Of a stretch of 64,000 nt of DNA, positions 11,301 to 21,261 are shown piece after piece. The stretch covers positions 62,001 through 126,000 of the forward strand of contig JAANDG010000188.1 in assembly GCA_036852015.1 (NCBI GenBank). Direction: 5' to 3'. Both the position numbers and the translations under genes were made by a program. Positions within the stretch are counted from its first letter, which is position 1; every line of letters starts with the position of its first letter. Source of the stretch: Pelodera strongyloides (lineage: Eukaryota > Nematoda > Chromadorea > Rhabditida > Rhabditidae). The notes under the pieces are model-generated. The model searched no databases, was not told the origin of the DNA, and saw nothing but the letters and a program-made list of their open reading frames with translations.

Positions 11301-14300
11301 AAACTATAGTACGGCTTATGTGAAAAGGGACGTATCTTTAACTCTGCAGTGGTTTACTTAAAGAACTACTCAATGGCCTTAAAGCGAAATACCAGCCGGT
11401 TTTTGAAACGCATCTCAAATATCAGCATTCTTATGCCGTTATGCTAAAAGGGGTCTATTGGGGTCTATTTTTTATTTAAATTTATGCCCATTTGCATATG
11501 AAGCATAAGAAATCAGGGAGTACTCGATGCGTTTCAAAAACCGGCCGGTATTTCGCTTTAAACAGATAATAGATAGCAACGCCAATGAAAAACGGCTCTA
11601 TGGCGGCCCAAGAAGAGTGTACTCCACATCAGGGCGGCGTATCCCCTCAAGAGTGCGCCAAACGTTTACCACGTGTGTGCGGCAGGGGTGCCATCTGGCG
11701 TTGTACAACGTTTGTGCATTTATCCTATGCGCACCCTAAATGGGATGCGCCGCCCCGCTGTGTCGGATCCTTTTTTGCGTGGCTATGGCGTGGAGAGTTT
11801 GAGTTAAAGAGGTGTTAAGCTCAACTGGTAAGTCTGATACTCCGTTACCAGGAACAATCCACTCCACGCGCCAGGATTACTAAGGATACGGTAACTAGAG
11901 CTATCTTTAGAAGTGACTTTTGTTTAACACTTTGTTCCTGTCGCCTTCATTTCTAACTGTCTATCGTTTGACTAGCTATCTATTAAAACATATTTTCTTT
12001 GTCATGCATAACATCGCATTGCTTGAGTGCATCAGGAATTCTCTTTGTTTTTCAGAGACATTTTCACTCTATTTGTTTGCTAACCTTTTGATTTGTACTT
12101 TGCTATTATGTACTCGCCATGTGCATTACGTTTCACGTGCATCGTATATTATATGCTGTCGAATAGCGTGCTTCTACTATTCCTAATCTTGCTTGGTTTT
12201 GTACCCAATTTTCTTGATTTGTAGCTTTATTTTACTTTATTTTAAATTGCTTTGCAATTTTCAAAAAGAAATAAGATAATACTAACACGCAGAGCATATA
12301 GGGGCTCTATGAAAATAGGGGTCCGGGGGTAAATTGGCCGTAAAATTCGTATTGTTTCATACTCTTAGGTACATGCTCACGGTGGCCTCTGTGTGTGGAC
12401 TATCTGGTGCAGTTTTGGTCTCATTTCTACCGGGTTCAAGGATTATCGCATCATTAGCTCAGGTAACATGCAATTCAAAGACGTTGCTTCATTTAGCGCA
12501 ATCTTATGCAAGGCCCACAAAAAACTGGGTCCATATTCTTACCGTAAAAAAGTATATAAAGTAAAAGTAAAAAAAGTAAAAGTAAAAAGTGAAAAAAGTA
12601 TAAAAAATATTCAGATGATTGTTGTAGAAATATCATCTCAACGCGGTGCTTCCGCATGCTGACTCAATTAAAGGGAATGTCAATCTGGTTTTGCATGTTG
12701 GGCTCAACAAAAGGCAACCCGTTTACGTCGCGGTTGTTCACGTTTCTATGACAATTTTCAAATATTTTATTCTGCCGCCATTTTGTGGGTATTCTGTATT
12801 GTGAGCTTTTGGAGATTTACTTAATCTGCGCCCTTCTGCGCAGAAACCCCCTTGATATTCCCTTTAAAGGGATAGGTTCATCTCAAATCACCCCTCTTTT
12901 TATTGTTTTTATTTATAATAGCATAAATATCATTCACAATGAAAAGGAAATCAATCACAGAACTGTACGCCTCGTGGAAGAAGCTTCCATTATTGGAAAC
13001 TAGTTGATCGGAAGCTAGAATCTAAACGCAAAAACGAGTACCGTACACCATAATTATTGATTGGATGCCTTCAAAGGTGTATAATTAAATTTGTTCGCCG
13101 GTTGTGTTTGTGAATGCGAGCGAGCGCGACCCGATGATATGAGTTCGTTTTTATTAACCGACAATATAGTTTATTTTATTTTTTTTTGGACGAAGAAATA
13201 CCGCGCTTATTTTGATAGTATCAAGTATTCATATTTGCTACCTCCCTTTATTAACTTCTTTCACAGGAAAAATTATTGTATCCTAACAATCCTTTTGTGA
13301 ACAGTGAACACCCCCGTTTTTGCGTGAGTTAACCGCGAGCCGTGAGGTGATTCATCCCTCTACGACTCTCGCAACAATGCCCGCCCATCTTTAGGTGTCA
13401 CGCTGCTCACGTGGTCACCCTTGCCACCACACACAACACATGGCCTGTCGCTGGCGTTCTTTAAATAAATGTAGGGTAGACCTCCCATTCGTTGATTCTT
13501 TTGCCTCTTCTTTTGTAGTTTTATTATTTGTACGTTATGCTATATAGCATATTTTTATTAGTAAAACTGTAACTTGTTATTCGCAATGTTTTCGCAGTTT
13601 GTTTTTAAACAACTGCAATTAATATACGCGTTTCATATTTTCAGGATTGCAACTTCGGCTCTGAAGACCCACAGTCTTAGAATCCACAAGAATGTGAATG
13701 TTCAAGCAAACAATGAAGCGATCCGTCAGTCGGCCCATCGGTCGCCGCAAAAAAAGTAAGTGGAAATTTATTAAATTTGAATGAACCATTTGAACCAACA
13801 ACATATTAGAACTAACTAAACGAGCAACGTCATATTATCCAAAAATTGTACTATTGTTTTAAATAACTCAAAACTCGGGCAACTACGCATGACGGGAGCA
13901 CGATCCTTTCCATATACGTTCTTTTTCCAAACAGGCCAAACGTGATTTTCCTGTATGCAACGTGACGTAGTGCCCTGCAATGATACCTTTATACTAAGTA
14001 CTGAATAAGCGTTGCTAACTTTTGTTCCATTTCAGGTCCAGTTGTTTGTTCTCAATGGCGTGGCACAGGTACCAGACAAACGATGCAATGCGACCAATAC
14101 AAGGAGTGAATAATCTGTGTTTAAATAAAAATATTGTTTCCTTATCGAGTGTACTTACCTATTTTCATCGTTATTTTCCATGAACTGGCTCTGTTTTTTC
14201 TTGCTCAGTTGGTCTCTATCATATTCCAGTCCCTAAATTGTTCACAAATAACACTCGTATTATGTCCGCTCTACACGACATAACAAAGAGGCGATCACAT

Positions 14301-17300
14301 AACAAAGGGTTTGGCTTTTTTCCTTGCGTTCGTTAAGACGATATGTTGTTACCTTCGGTTCCATTGCCCAGTTCACAGGAATCGACTTAGCAACGCACTT
14401 CCTTTCTTCGCATGAGTCACGCAACTTGAGTGCAATCTCCGTTTCAGCTTCCAGATACTCCAAACAGCAGCAACAATCGCGTGGGTTCGGGAGACAGACG
14501 CAATTTCCACACCGACACCACTTCGTGCTCTGCGTTCTGTCTTCCTCAACCATATGAAGCACGGTGTTATACCTAAACAAAATGGAATGTTAGCTAAAAT
14601 ATTCTTATCAGTGCGAAAGTTTCTTATTTTGAGTGTCTGTTCTCAGAAAACGGCAGAAAATATACGTTCGTCGCAAACACAAACAAATGATGTACTAATT
14701 TAATCACCTTGTATCTGCTAATTTCTGTTCCAATTCAAAATCGTATCCTCGTTTCATGAAAACTTCTTCCATATCCTTGTCTTCTGGCGTATCCATAGAA
14801 ATTGGCATTGCCTCGCTCTCAGATTCACTCATTCTGAATGTACCATATTTTTTGTGTATAAGTACAACAAAAACAAAATTAAAATACATTCAGAAAAACA
14901 TCCGTCGTTATATATCTCGTAAATTTCCTTCGCTTCGTTAAATTTGTTCCGCCGAGTGTAGTTTGTAACTTGGCAAATTGCCATATAATAATTCGCCTCG
15001 GTCGGTGTACGGTACTCGTTTTTGCGTTTAGATTCTAGCTTCCGATCAACTAGTTTCCAATAATGGAAGCTTCTTCCACGAGGCGTACAGTTCTGTGATT
15101 GATTTCCTTTTCATTGTGAATGATATTTATGCTATTATAAATAAAAACAATAAAAAGAGGGGTGATTTGAGATGAACCTATCCCTTTAAACGCTTAGTAC
15201 GCATAGTGCCACACCGGCCGCGATCAAGCGTGTCATGTTTTGGCCGTGCGCCAGACTTTGTGAAGCCTTACCAGTACCTCCAGGCCCAGGTCAGGTATCA
15301 CAACGCATATGATCAGTACAGTTATGTTAATTAATTAAAGGACCGTCTGATACCGATACCGAGAGATGATTCTACTAAAACTCCCCTAATGGCAGTGCTC
15401 ACTTTCTCAATACTAACTTGCATCGGAATTTGGTTGCGTCGTGACGTGACTCTTCAGATTATTTGCTTCATTCACGTATTCAAACTTTTAGTGACGGTGA
15501 GCCTTTGCACAAACCTAAGGATGCCGGATATATGAAAGATGTACATAACGTTTTTGGGAGTCAAAGAAATTTGCAACTGTGTAAAAAAACATGTTTGGCC
15601 TAGCAAAGCAGCTGTGGCAGAGGGGCTTATTATATACAAGCAAGGATGTGCAACAGAGAACTACCGCCCACGCAACCCACGCTTGTTTTGAATACCTGCG
15701 TAATAGGTGCAATCATAAAAGATCCTTAAAGCGAAATGCCGGCCGGTTTTTGGAAACGAATCGTGAACAACTGACTTCTTATGTATTTATGCTAATTTGC
15801 TCGAATTTAGCTGGATTTTTTATTCAAATTTGTTCATTTGCATAAGTTGCATAAGAATATTGGCGTACTCGATGTGCTTCAAAATCCGACCAGTATTTCG
15901 CTTTAAGAATTCGTCCTACATATATGCCTTTCTTTACTAACATTTCAGTTTCAGTTTATTTACTTACACATTGAGGAAGTTTAATTATTATTTAGTTTTC
16001 TTAATGTAAATGGTTTTAGGTTATCCTCACACATATCCAACACTTTCGTCCGTCTCCCATTGGGTTAACACATGAAGCAAATCATTACTCAAAAGTTTGT
16101 GTGAGTGATAATTTATGTTTTACCTTGGGGGTAGGGGAGCATTTGGTTTTTCATAGTAGCTTCGGTTGTTTTTTACTTCGGGTCATTTCTATTTCTTTTC
16201 CCGTTTGTATGACGATACCAAACTCAGTATGAAAAGATTGCCACAGTGTTTTCAAACTTAGAAACTGCTCTACGCTATGTTTGTTTGCGATTATGGAGAT
16301 GAATGATGTTACCGTAGCCAGGACGCGAAATCATAATACTAGTCTCTGTCTCTCAAGCAATCACTACCAATATCGCTAACAATTTCGAATAACTTCATAT
16401 AGCTGCGCTAGGTTTCTTATCATTGTCACTTCTATTTGGAAAAATCTATGGCACGTTCATTTGAAGGAAAATAAATATGACTTTCATATTTCACTCCAAA
16501 TTGGTTGATTGGTCGATTTGCGTAGTATTTTCAGCCGACGTACAGTAATAAATACCTGAGTTACGGTCTGGACGGAAGTGGTACAGTATCGCTGAGTCAG
16601 TCAAATCACTCACTCTCGTCTATGTCTGAAGACGTCGCTCTACAAATGAACGTTGCCAAACAGGAACAGAAAAAGTTAGAACTACGATTGGAAAGGGTCG
16701 GTTAGACTTTCGTCAAGTTGCTATGTATTGTTCTCTTCGTACAACGTTTCTCCCCTTTTCTAATCCAAAAGTGCGCAAGCTTCCCGCACCCGGAGTTTCG
16801 TGCATACCGGGAGCCATACACCGGGTGGGGACGTCTCTAGCGGGTGCCTCCCGGCTGGGAGGTCCCCGGTCGTTCGTGCATACGGCCACAGGTATCCAAC
16901 TCTGTGAGTTGCAACCTAACTGAAAACAATCACTGATGACTTACAGTAGCCAGTGCAATTACAGTAGACGTTGCGAGTGCTTCTTATCAATTCTTGACCT
17001 ACCATAAAAATTTCAGAAAATGCGAAAGGAATTCAACGAAAAGTCTTCGTTAATTGGCCAAGTTTCCGTTCCACGCTCCGTGTCTCAATATAGAGCTATC
17101 GCGGCGGTAACTTTTATTATAACTAAATGTTTTGTGAATTTTTAAATATTTATTGTATGAACGCAAACGTCAAATAATTCCAAAATAATAATAATAAAAT
17201 CGTTTAGAAATCGCCCTCGATGTCCTCATTTGCTGCTGTGAACTGTGGCCACAATTGTGTGGAGGAAAGTTGTGGATCGCCGACTCACTCTGGTATGTTT

Positions 17301-19567
17301 ATAATTTATATCAAAGTTTGACAAGTTTGTCAAGTTTCAACCAGAATCTGGTTTCAACCAACCAGAATCAACCAGAAATAGAACCTGGTTGAATTTTGAA
17401 GTTTTTTTTTAGAAGTGTGAGAGTGAAGTGTGGGAGCCTAATATTCACGAGGAAAAGTTAGAGCGTTTTTACGAAACTAACAAATTGTTAGCCTTGACTA
17501 ACAAAAGTTCACAAGTCACAAGTCATGTGTGAATATACATAGTAACATAGTGTTGCATTTTATAAATAGGTATGCATGTGTTCTATCTATCGCTAAACTC
17601 TTGAAAGTTTTGTGTTATGGCCGCTGTTATGGCCACTTATATGGAACATGGACCATCTCACTAGTAGGACGGCTAACGCTATCTTAACCAGGCACTCCGC
17701 ACTAGTGCCGCACTTATTCGAGAGCGGCGCGGTTCAAACAAAGTGGCACTTCCACTCAAAGCATGCCAATTATGTGCCAGTAAGATGGCGAAAAATTGTG
17801 CCGCGCTCCTCGTTCAGTGCCAAATAAATGCACCTAAACATAGTTTCCTCGGCAAGGCGGGACGAGAGCGTGGTTGTTATGATACTCAAGTTATCTAAGA
17901 AGATTAATGTTCTTTATTTCAGGAAATTCCGAGTCCCCTCATCGAGTCCATCTTTACAGAAGATCAAATCCCGATATCCCTTTTGTTGCCCATTTTAATG
18001 AACACAACAAAGATGTGGATGGAGAGCATGTGAGTAAATATAACTTAGGCCGGAACCGAGAAAATAGCTATCTTCATGATATTTTGGAAGCTTTTGGCAC
18101 ACATGGTAATCACAATTTGCAATAAAAGATTGGGAATATTCTTAGCAGCTGACAATGAGTCTTGAGTTCGTTATTTATTTTGTTGAAACTTTTGGCTATT
18201 CGAATCTTACTTTTTTTTGTACATTTTTAGAAAAACGATTCTCTTTTTTTCGAAATTCATAAGTGATAATTCTGCCTTATATTTTCAGTGCAATCGATCG
18301 GAAGTGTTCGTCAGGTCTAATTGGCTACTCGCCCTTTTTATTATTCTTTCGTTGTTATTCGCGAGGCTGAGCAACTCTTTCAATGAACCTTTGGTAGGTG
18401 GATGTTTACCGTAGTTTATAATCAGCATACAGTTTGCAATGCAGCATTCAGTAAACAAAAGGAATAATGGGAAATAGGACGCTATATTAGAAGACTCGTG
18501 TTTCTCTCATAGTAATTTTACACATAAAAGCATATAATGACAATTACACTTTTATTCAGTTCTCATCGATAAGTGTCCTCGTCGCTATTATGGTATTGAT
18601 GGTTATTGCATTTGCATGCGTGGCAAAGTTGGTAAGTGACTATTTTTAGTTATAATTATTACAATTTTTTATGGTTGAGCTGACCGGTCGTATATATCTA
18701 GTTTCACTTTTGGGAATTCATATCTGAGACGATTCTGTGTTACCCAGCTTACTGAATCTTCTTCGTGCCCCGCGAAAGACTTCGAACAAATGTGTCTACG
18801 AGGCTCTCGCCGCGCGGGTCGCGTTAACAGCGTACAATACCGTGTCATCAGTATCCAAACTTCTTGATTTCAGCCAAGAAACGATTTTCTGTGCCGTCGC
18901 CAGGCCCGGGTTCCCATGTTTCCTTATGTCACTTATGTGACAATTCTGCTATTGTGCCAAATTATCTCCTCGTCGAGTATTGTCACAGTATTTCGGATAT
19001 TCATTCTGCTACTACCAGGTTTATTTAGATTTTCTTTAGCTCGTAATGTCTTCAATAGTTTACAGTTTGGAAAAAAAACTATTATGTGAAAGTGTGAAAA
19101 GAATGTCAACGCTGCTCATAGTTTTCAACCCACGTTTGAAAGTTTAAGCTCATGTTGAAAACGAAATACCTTCTTGGCCAAACACAAAATCTGAAACGTG
19201 TGTTCAGCTTATTGATTTATCGTGAGCCTTACTCTTTAAAGCGAAATGCTAGTCTCTTAGGAAAATTTGCATATGATAAGCAAATCCTATGTATCCTATG
19301 CTAATTTTGCGCGATTGCCGTGGACGATCGTACAAAATTAGCATAGGATACATAGGATTTGCTTATCATATGCAAATTTTCCAAAGGGGCTAGCATTTCG
19401 CTTTAACACAATGATGTATACTTTCAGGCCTCTTCATCTACTTTGCATATGGTTTCCGCCACAGTTCTGAGCGTTCTTCGCTCTCTACTCTTATTATTGA
19501 AAACCCAACTGCCCACGATCAAGATAGAGAGTTGTGTAGGGGTATTATGGAAGTTAATGAGATTTAG
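5260..19567 (+). CDS. Cationic amino acid transporter (CAT, SLC7-like), divergent nematode paralogue, 18 exons
   Basis: Exons 5260-5359, 5570-5689, 8400-8499, 8849-8915, 9288-9428, 9598-9732, 10138-10230, 11118-11269, 12369-12462, 15341-15496, 16535-16696, 17017-17106, 17208-17292, 17923-18029, 18289-18393, 18560-18631, 18874-19018 and 19428-19567 keep phase from ATG to TAG, giving about 687 residues. Family marks: N-terminal RTIDEQFLRHSEWARRLG before TM1; LVELSCAMPK after TM2 (the family's AEFGARVPK position); GVEGLSCLLEETSQPRKK (the family's FDxIATTGEEAxNP position); a hydrophilic loop in exons 11-14; and the C-terminal helix ending GLFIYFAYGFRHSSE. CATs move arginine, lysine and ornithine across the plasma membrane. 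TM1 lacks the usual GxxxGxGI substrate motif and reads AGILSLPLGLF, so the substrate is uncertain. A 3' splice site 10 bases before the ATG suggests trans-splicing. Mobile elements crowd the introns. The exon 4/5 junction is the least certain. Confidence 0.85.
5892..6393. mobile_element. Long inverted-repeat (foldback) element in CAT intron 2
   Basis: About 180 bp arms at 5892-6080 and 6209-6393 are near-perfect reverse complements, running from TTTTATCGTGGAAAAGAG to a palindromic-looking inner segment CCCAAACTGGG. The spacer is about 130 bp. The two mirrored open frames over the arms are by-products. The transcribed intron could fold into long double-stranded RNA. Confidence 0.85.
6809..7056. 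mobile_element. TTAA-type MITE, AGGGAAYGTCAA family (copy 1)
   Basis: Starts TTAA-AGGGAACGTCAACGC and ends GCGTTGACATTCCCT-TTAA, so the terminal inverted repeats are short. The right subterminal TTTGGGCCCAACATGCAAAACC matches the element at 12668-12867 in opposite orientation. It lies in CAT intron 2. Confidence 0.7.
8198..8265 (+). repeat. Dispersed repeat with TAGCGCTATCGC core (copy 1)
   Basis: The sequence from AAACTGGAAAAAAGGACTCTC to TTAGCGCTATCGCACTAACAAAGG resembles the reverse complement of 59300-59395. It sits at the left edge of the TA tract in CAT intron 2. Confidence 0.55.
8264..8360. repeat. (TA)n microsatellite
   Basis: Almost uninterrupted TA dinucleotides just upstream of the branch and acceptor region of CAT exon 3 (8400). 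It can form a cruciform or hairpin. Confidence 0.95.
9754..9924. mobile_element. Palindromic TTAA MITE, family A (copy 1)
   Basis: Both ends are TTAA-AGCGAAATGC/GCACTTCGCT-TTAA. The arms of about 80 bp carry ATTTGCATATGATAAGCAAA and CCTATGTATCCTATGCTAAT with a few mismatches around a tiny loop (TGCCGTGGAC). The element is essentially one hairpin. It lies in the CAT intron between exons 6 and 7. Other copies: 19236, 38823, 45439. Confidence 0.9.
10263..10297. repeat. Dispersed fragment AAATACACCAAAAGGTGTGCATCCGAG
   Basis: A TTTA-repeat followed by ACACCAAAAGGTGTGCATCCGAG recurs at 3291-3335 with the same polarity, consistent with the 3' tail of a decayed retroelement. No coding part is seen. 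Confidence 0.45.
10589..10923. mobile_element. TTAA MITE with CCGGCCGG subterminal motif, family B (copy 1)
   Basis: Starts TTAA-AGCGAAATACCGGCCGG and ends AACCGTTTGGTATTTCGCT-TTAA. It contains the family's CATTCTTATGCAGCTTATGCA segment. Longer than other copies, apparently by an internal insertion. It lies in the CAT intron between exons 7 and 8. Confidence 0.8.
11379..11561. mobile_element. TTAA MITE, family B (copy 2)
   Basis: Ends TTAA-AGCGAAATACCAGCCGG and CCGGCCGGTATTTCGCT-TTAA, with the GTTTTTGAAACGCAT/ATGCGTTTCAAAAAC inner repeats. It lies in the CAT intron between exons 8 and 9. Confidence 0.9.
12668..12867. mobile_element. TTAA-type MITE, AGGGAAYGTCAA family (copy 2), abutting the 2.3-kb element
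   Basis: Begins TTAA-AGGGAATGTCAATCTGG with the subterminal GGTTTTGCATGTTGGGCTCAA, and ends GATATTCCCT-TTAA. Its right TTAA (12864-12867) is also the left TTAA of the next element, so the two insertions share a target site. Confidence 0.7.
13692..14106 (+). CDS. Small spliced basic reading frame inside the transposon (hypothetical)
   Basis: A possible two-exon frame of about 44 codons starts near 13692, with a second in-frame ATG at about 13710. It reads MKRSVSRPIGRRKK up to a GTAAGT donor near 13756, then after the TTTCAG acceptor at 14036 continues SPVVCSQWRGTGTRQTMQ and CDQYKE to TGA. The N-terminal half is strongly basic (RPIGRRKK, a plausible nuclear signal). AATAAA follows near 14126. 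It is convergent with the P2X7-domain gene. I recognise no family; it may be the surviving tail of a larger element protein, or chance. Confidence 0.3.
14260..14832 (-). CDS. P2X7-receptor intracellular-domain-like protein encoded within the transposon
   Basis: Exon 1 is 14832-14708 and exon 2 is 14572-14260 (TAA), joined at AG|G (Arg) with a GTGATT donor and TTGTTTAG acceptor, giving 145 residues. Residues 1-25 are acidic. A WCRCGNC motif at about residues 60-66 is followed by C68, a CCCC run (75-78), C96 and C101. This matches the WCxCGxC...CC arrangement of the cytoplasmic zinc-binding (ballast) domain of P2X7 receptors, a domain also found alone or fused to other domains in many invertebrates. 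There is no transmembrane segment or ATP-binding ectodomain, so it is not a receptor. The final third diverges from the family. Its place inside identical terminal repeats suggests it moves with the element; its function there is unknown. Confidence 0.65.
15726..15906. mobile_element. TTAA MITE, family B (copy 3)
   Basis: Starts TTAA-AGCGAAATGCCGGCCGG and ends CCGACCAGTATTTCGCT-TTAA, with a TATGTATTTATGCTAATTTG inner segment. It lies in the CAT intron between exons 10 and 11. Confidence 0.85.
19236..19406. mobile_element. Palindromic TTAA MITE, family A (copy 2)
   Basis: A near-perfect hairpin of 171 bp with TTAA-AGCGAAATGCTAGTC and GGGCTAGCATTTCGCT-TTAA ends. It sits in the last CAT intron, ending about 20 bases before the acceptor of exon 18. 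Confidence 0.92.
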
Positions 19568-20484
19568 TTTATAAATTATTTTTGTATTTTACGCAAAATT
19601 ACTTTCTCATTAGCCTTTTGATTATGTACTTTGCTTGTAATCAATAAACCTTATTATTATTATTATTAATTGGTCACTTATATGCATATTTAAGAAGGGA
19701 TGATATATATGATGAATTTTAAACTTGTATATAAAGTCATTTAGTAATTTGGGTTGGTAAGGTTGTAGGTGGCTGATAAATAACGATTTTTATAACACAC
19801 TGAGGCTAGTGCTACTAGATTGTTTCATTTTTTTCAATTGATCTCTATTTATAATATATTTATGTTTCATTTTTTTTTACATAATAATTTATTGAACTTC
19901 GGGTTTTTTGAGCAATTTTTCTGCACGTTATTGATGTCTCCTAACTAAATGTTTTGTAAATGTGTTTATTTCAACGATTTACGCAACTCCCAGCATGCAA
20001 AAGGGGTATTTTGTCAAGGAAAACACTGTGATGAACATTGATAAAGATATGAACGTACAGGAAGAGTTTGTGGCCAACATTGATCTTTTTTCATTATTGT
20101 TGTTCAGCAACAAGATTCCTAAAATTTTGATCTAGACATCGACGATTTTCAAAACTTTTATTAATTTTAGTATATTTTCTACAATGTTATAGTTTTTTTA
20201 ATCTAATTACGCCGACTACTTACTGTGGAAGCGTTAACTGTGTTGTTTAATTGGATGTTTATTTGGAAGTCTAGTTATAAATTAGCTTGCCCACAGTCAC
20301 CCTTTCCCTTGAATACGTCATAACCTTCGCTGTGCGACTATTTGTATAAGATAAGAGCATCAAATGGTGCAAGAGTTTTGAGATCAAACAATCACCACAT
20401 ACAGGTGCTAAGGGTACATGGATGTTTTGGCACCATACAGGCGGAAATCTGAAAGTATGATCTCTGATATATCATTAGGCCATC

Positions 20485-20530
<46 letters not shown>

Positions 20531-21261
20531 ACAGGCAGATAGAGAGAGATGATAAAACGAGGCGGAGTCTACTATTCTTGCAAGGTTTTTGCGTTGTCAG
20601 TTAGCTCCCAATGGGACACAGCACATATGATTTTCTGAACATATGCTTTTTTCACAATTCATGTTTGTCATACAGTAAACAAGAACACTGTGATTGTTTT
20701 GTCAAGTTGTCACCTACTTATAGTAGCTGTACAGTCATATCAAATCAACTCGCAATCAGTTGTTGTTTTCTGTTTTCATCTGTCACCGTAAAGTTTATAA
20801 TTTATAGTTTGTTGTCTTTTTGTCTTTTTCTGATGCACAATTTTATATCACCAATTGATCCAACCTGGCTGTTTTTGTGAACGCAGTCAACGATAACTTT
20901 AGAAGCGTTATATTTACGATATCATCTCTTTTTTTTTTAGAACATCTATGTATGTTTTCCATTTTTCTCGTAGTTCAATGGCTTTTGGCTGTACCAGTTT
21001 TTTCTATTAAGCAGTGTACCTTGTTTTGAATCTGCTCTGATTAATAAAGCAAATTTTGCATTGCCTTGCATTTGCGCCTAGAATAGTGCATGCTTTTTTA
21101 GCCTTCTAATTTATGTAGTTTATCCCCGTTAGTCGTTTTACCCCCTTTCCAGTGGGATACAGAAGCTATTAATATATGTTATTTCATTGTATTTTTTTTT
21201 TTTTGAAGACATAAATCGCCATTAAATAGCATAGAACATTTGCAGAAAGGTTGATAACAAG
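19568..21261. other. Intergenic: CAT 3' flank and PAICS 5' flank
   Basis: AATAAA lies at about 19642 after the CAT stop. A GA tract lies at 20485-20550. A TTTGCAG 3' splice site about 12 bases before the PAICS ATG could be a spliced-leader acceptor. The 89-codon frame at 20611-20880 has no coding support. Confidence 0.5.
20485..20550. repeat. (GA)n microsatellite
   Basis: GAGA repeats interrupted by AA and CAGGCAG, upstream of the PAICS gene. Confidence 0.9.

Larger units (their letters stand above)
12868..15185. mobile_element. 2.3-kb TTAA-flanked DNA transposon with 182-bp identical terminal inverted repeats, carrying a P2X7-C-domain gene
   Basis: The left repeat (12868-13049) begins AGGGATAGGTTCATCTC. 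The right repeat (15004-15185) is its reverse complement and, base by base, I see no difference. TTAA flanks both sides (12864-12867, 15186-15189). TTAA targets with a 5'-RRGG terminus are the published hallmarks of Kolobok elements; piggyBac also uses TTAA but has CCC-type ends. No transposase-sized frame is present, so this copy is probably non-autonomous. Inside are a minus-strand two-exon gene (14260-14832) and a short spliced plus-strand frame (13692-14106). The element sits in the CAT intron between exons 9 and 10 and does not break the reading frame. A shorter relative is at 56484-56965. Confidence 0.85.

Noticed and set aside
12334..12662. Overlapping frames over CAT exon 9 and its 3' intron
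   Set aside because: Only 12369-12462 is coding; the extensions read through the donor into intron.
20611..20880. 89-residue frame upstream of PAICS
   Set aside because: Phe/Ser/Leu-rich frame in AT-rich DNA without splice sites or similarity that I can recognise.
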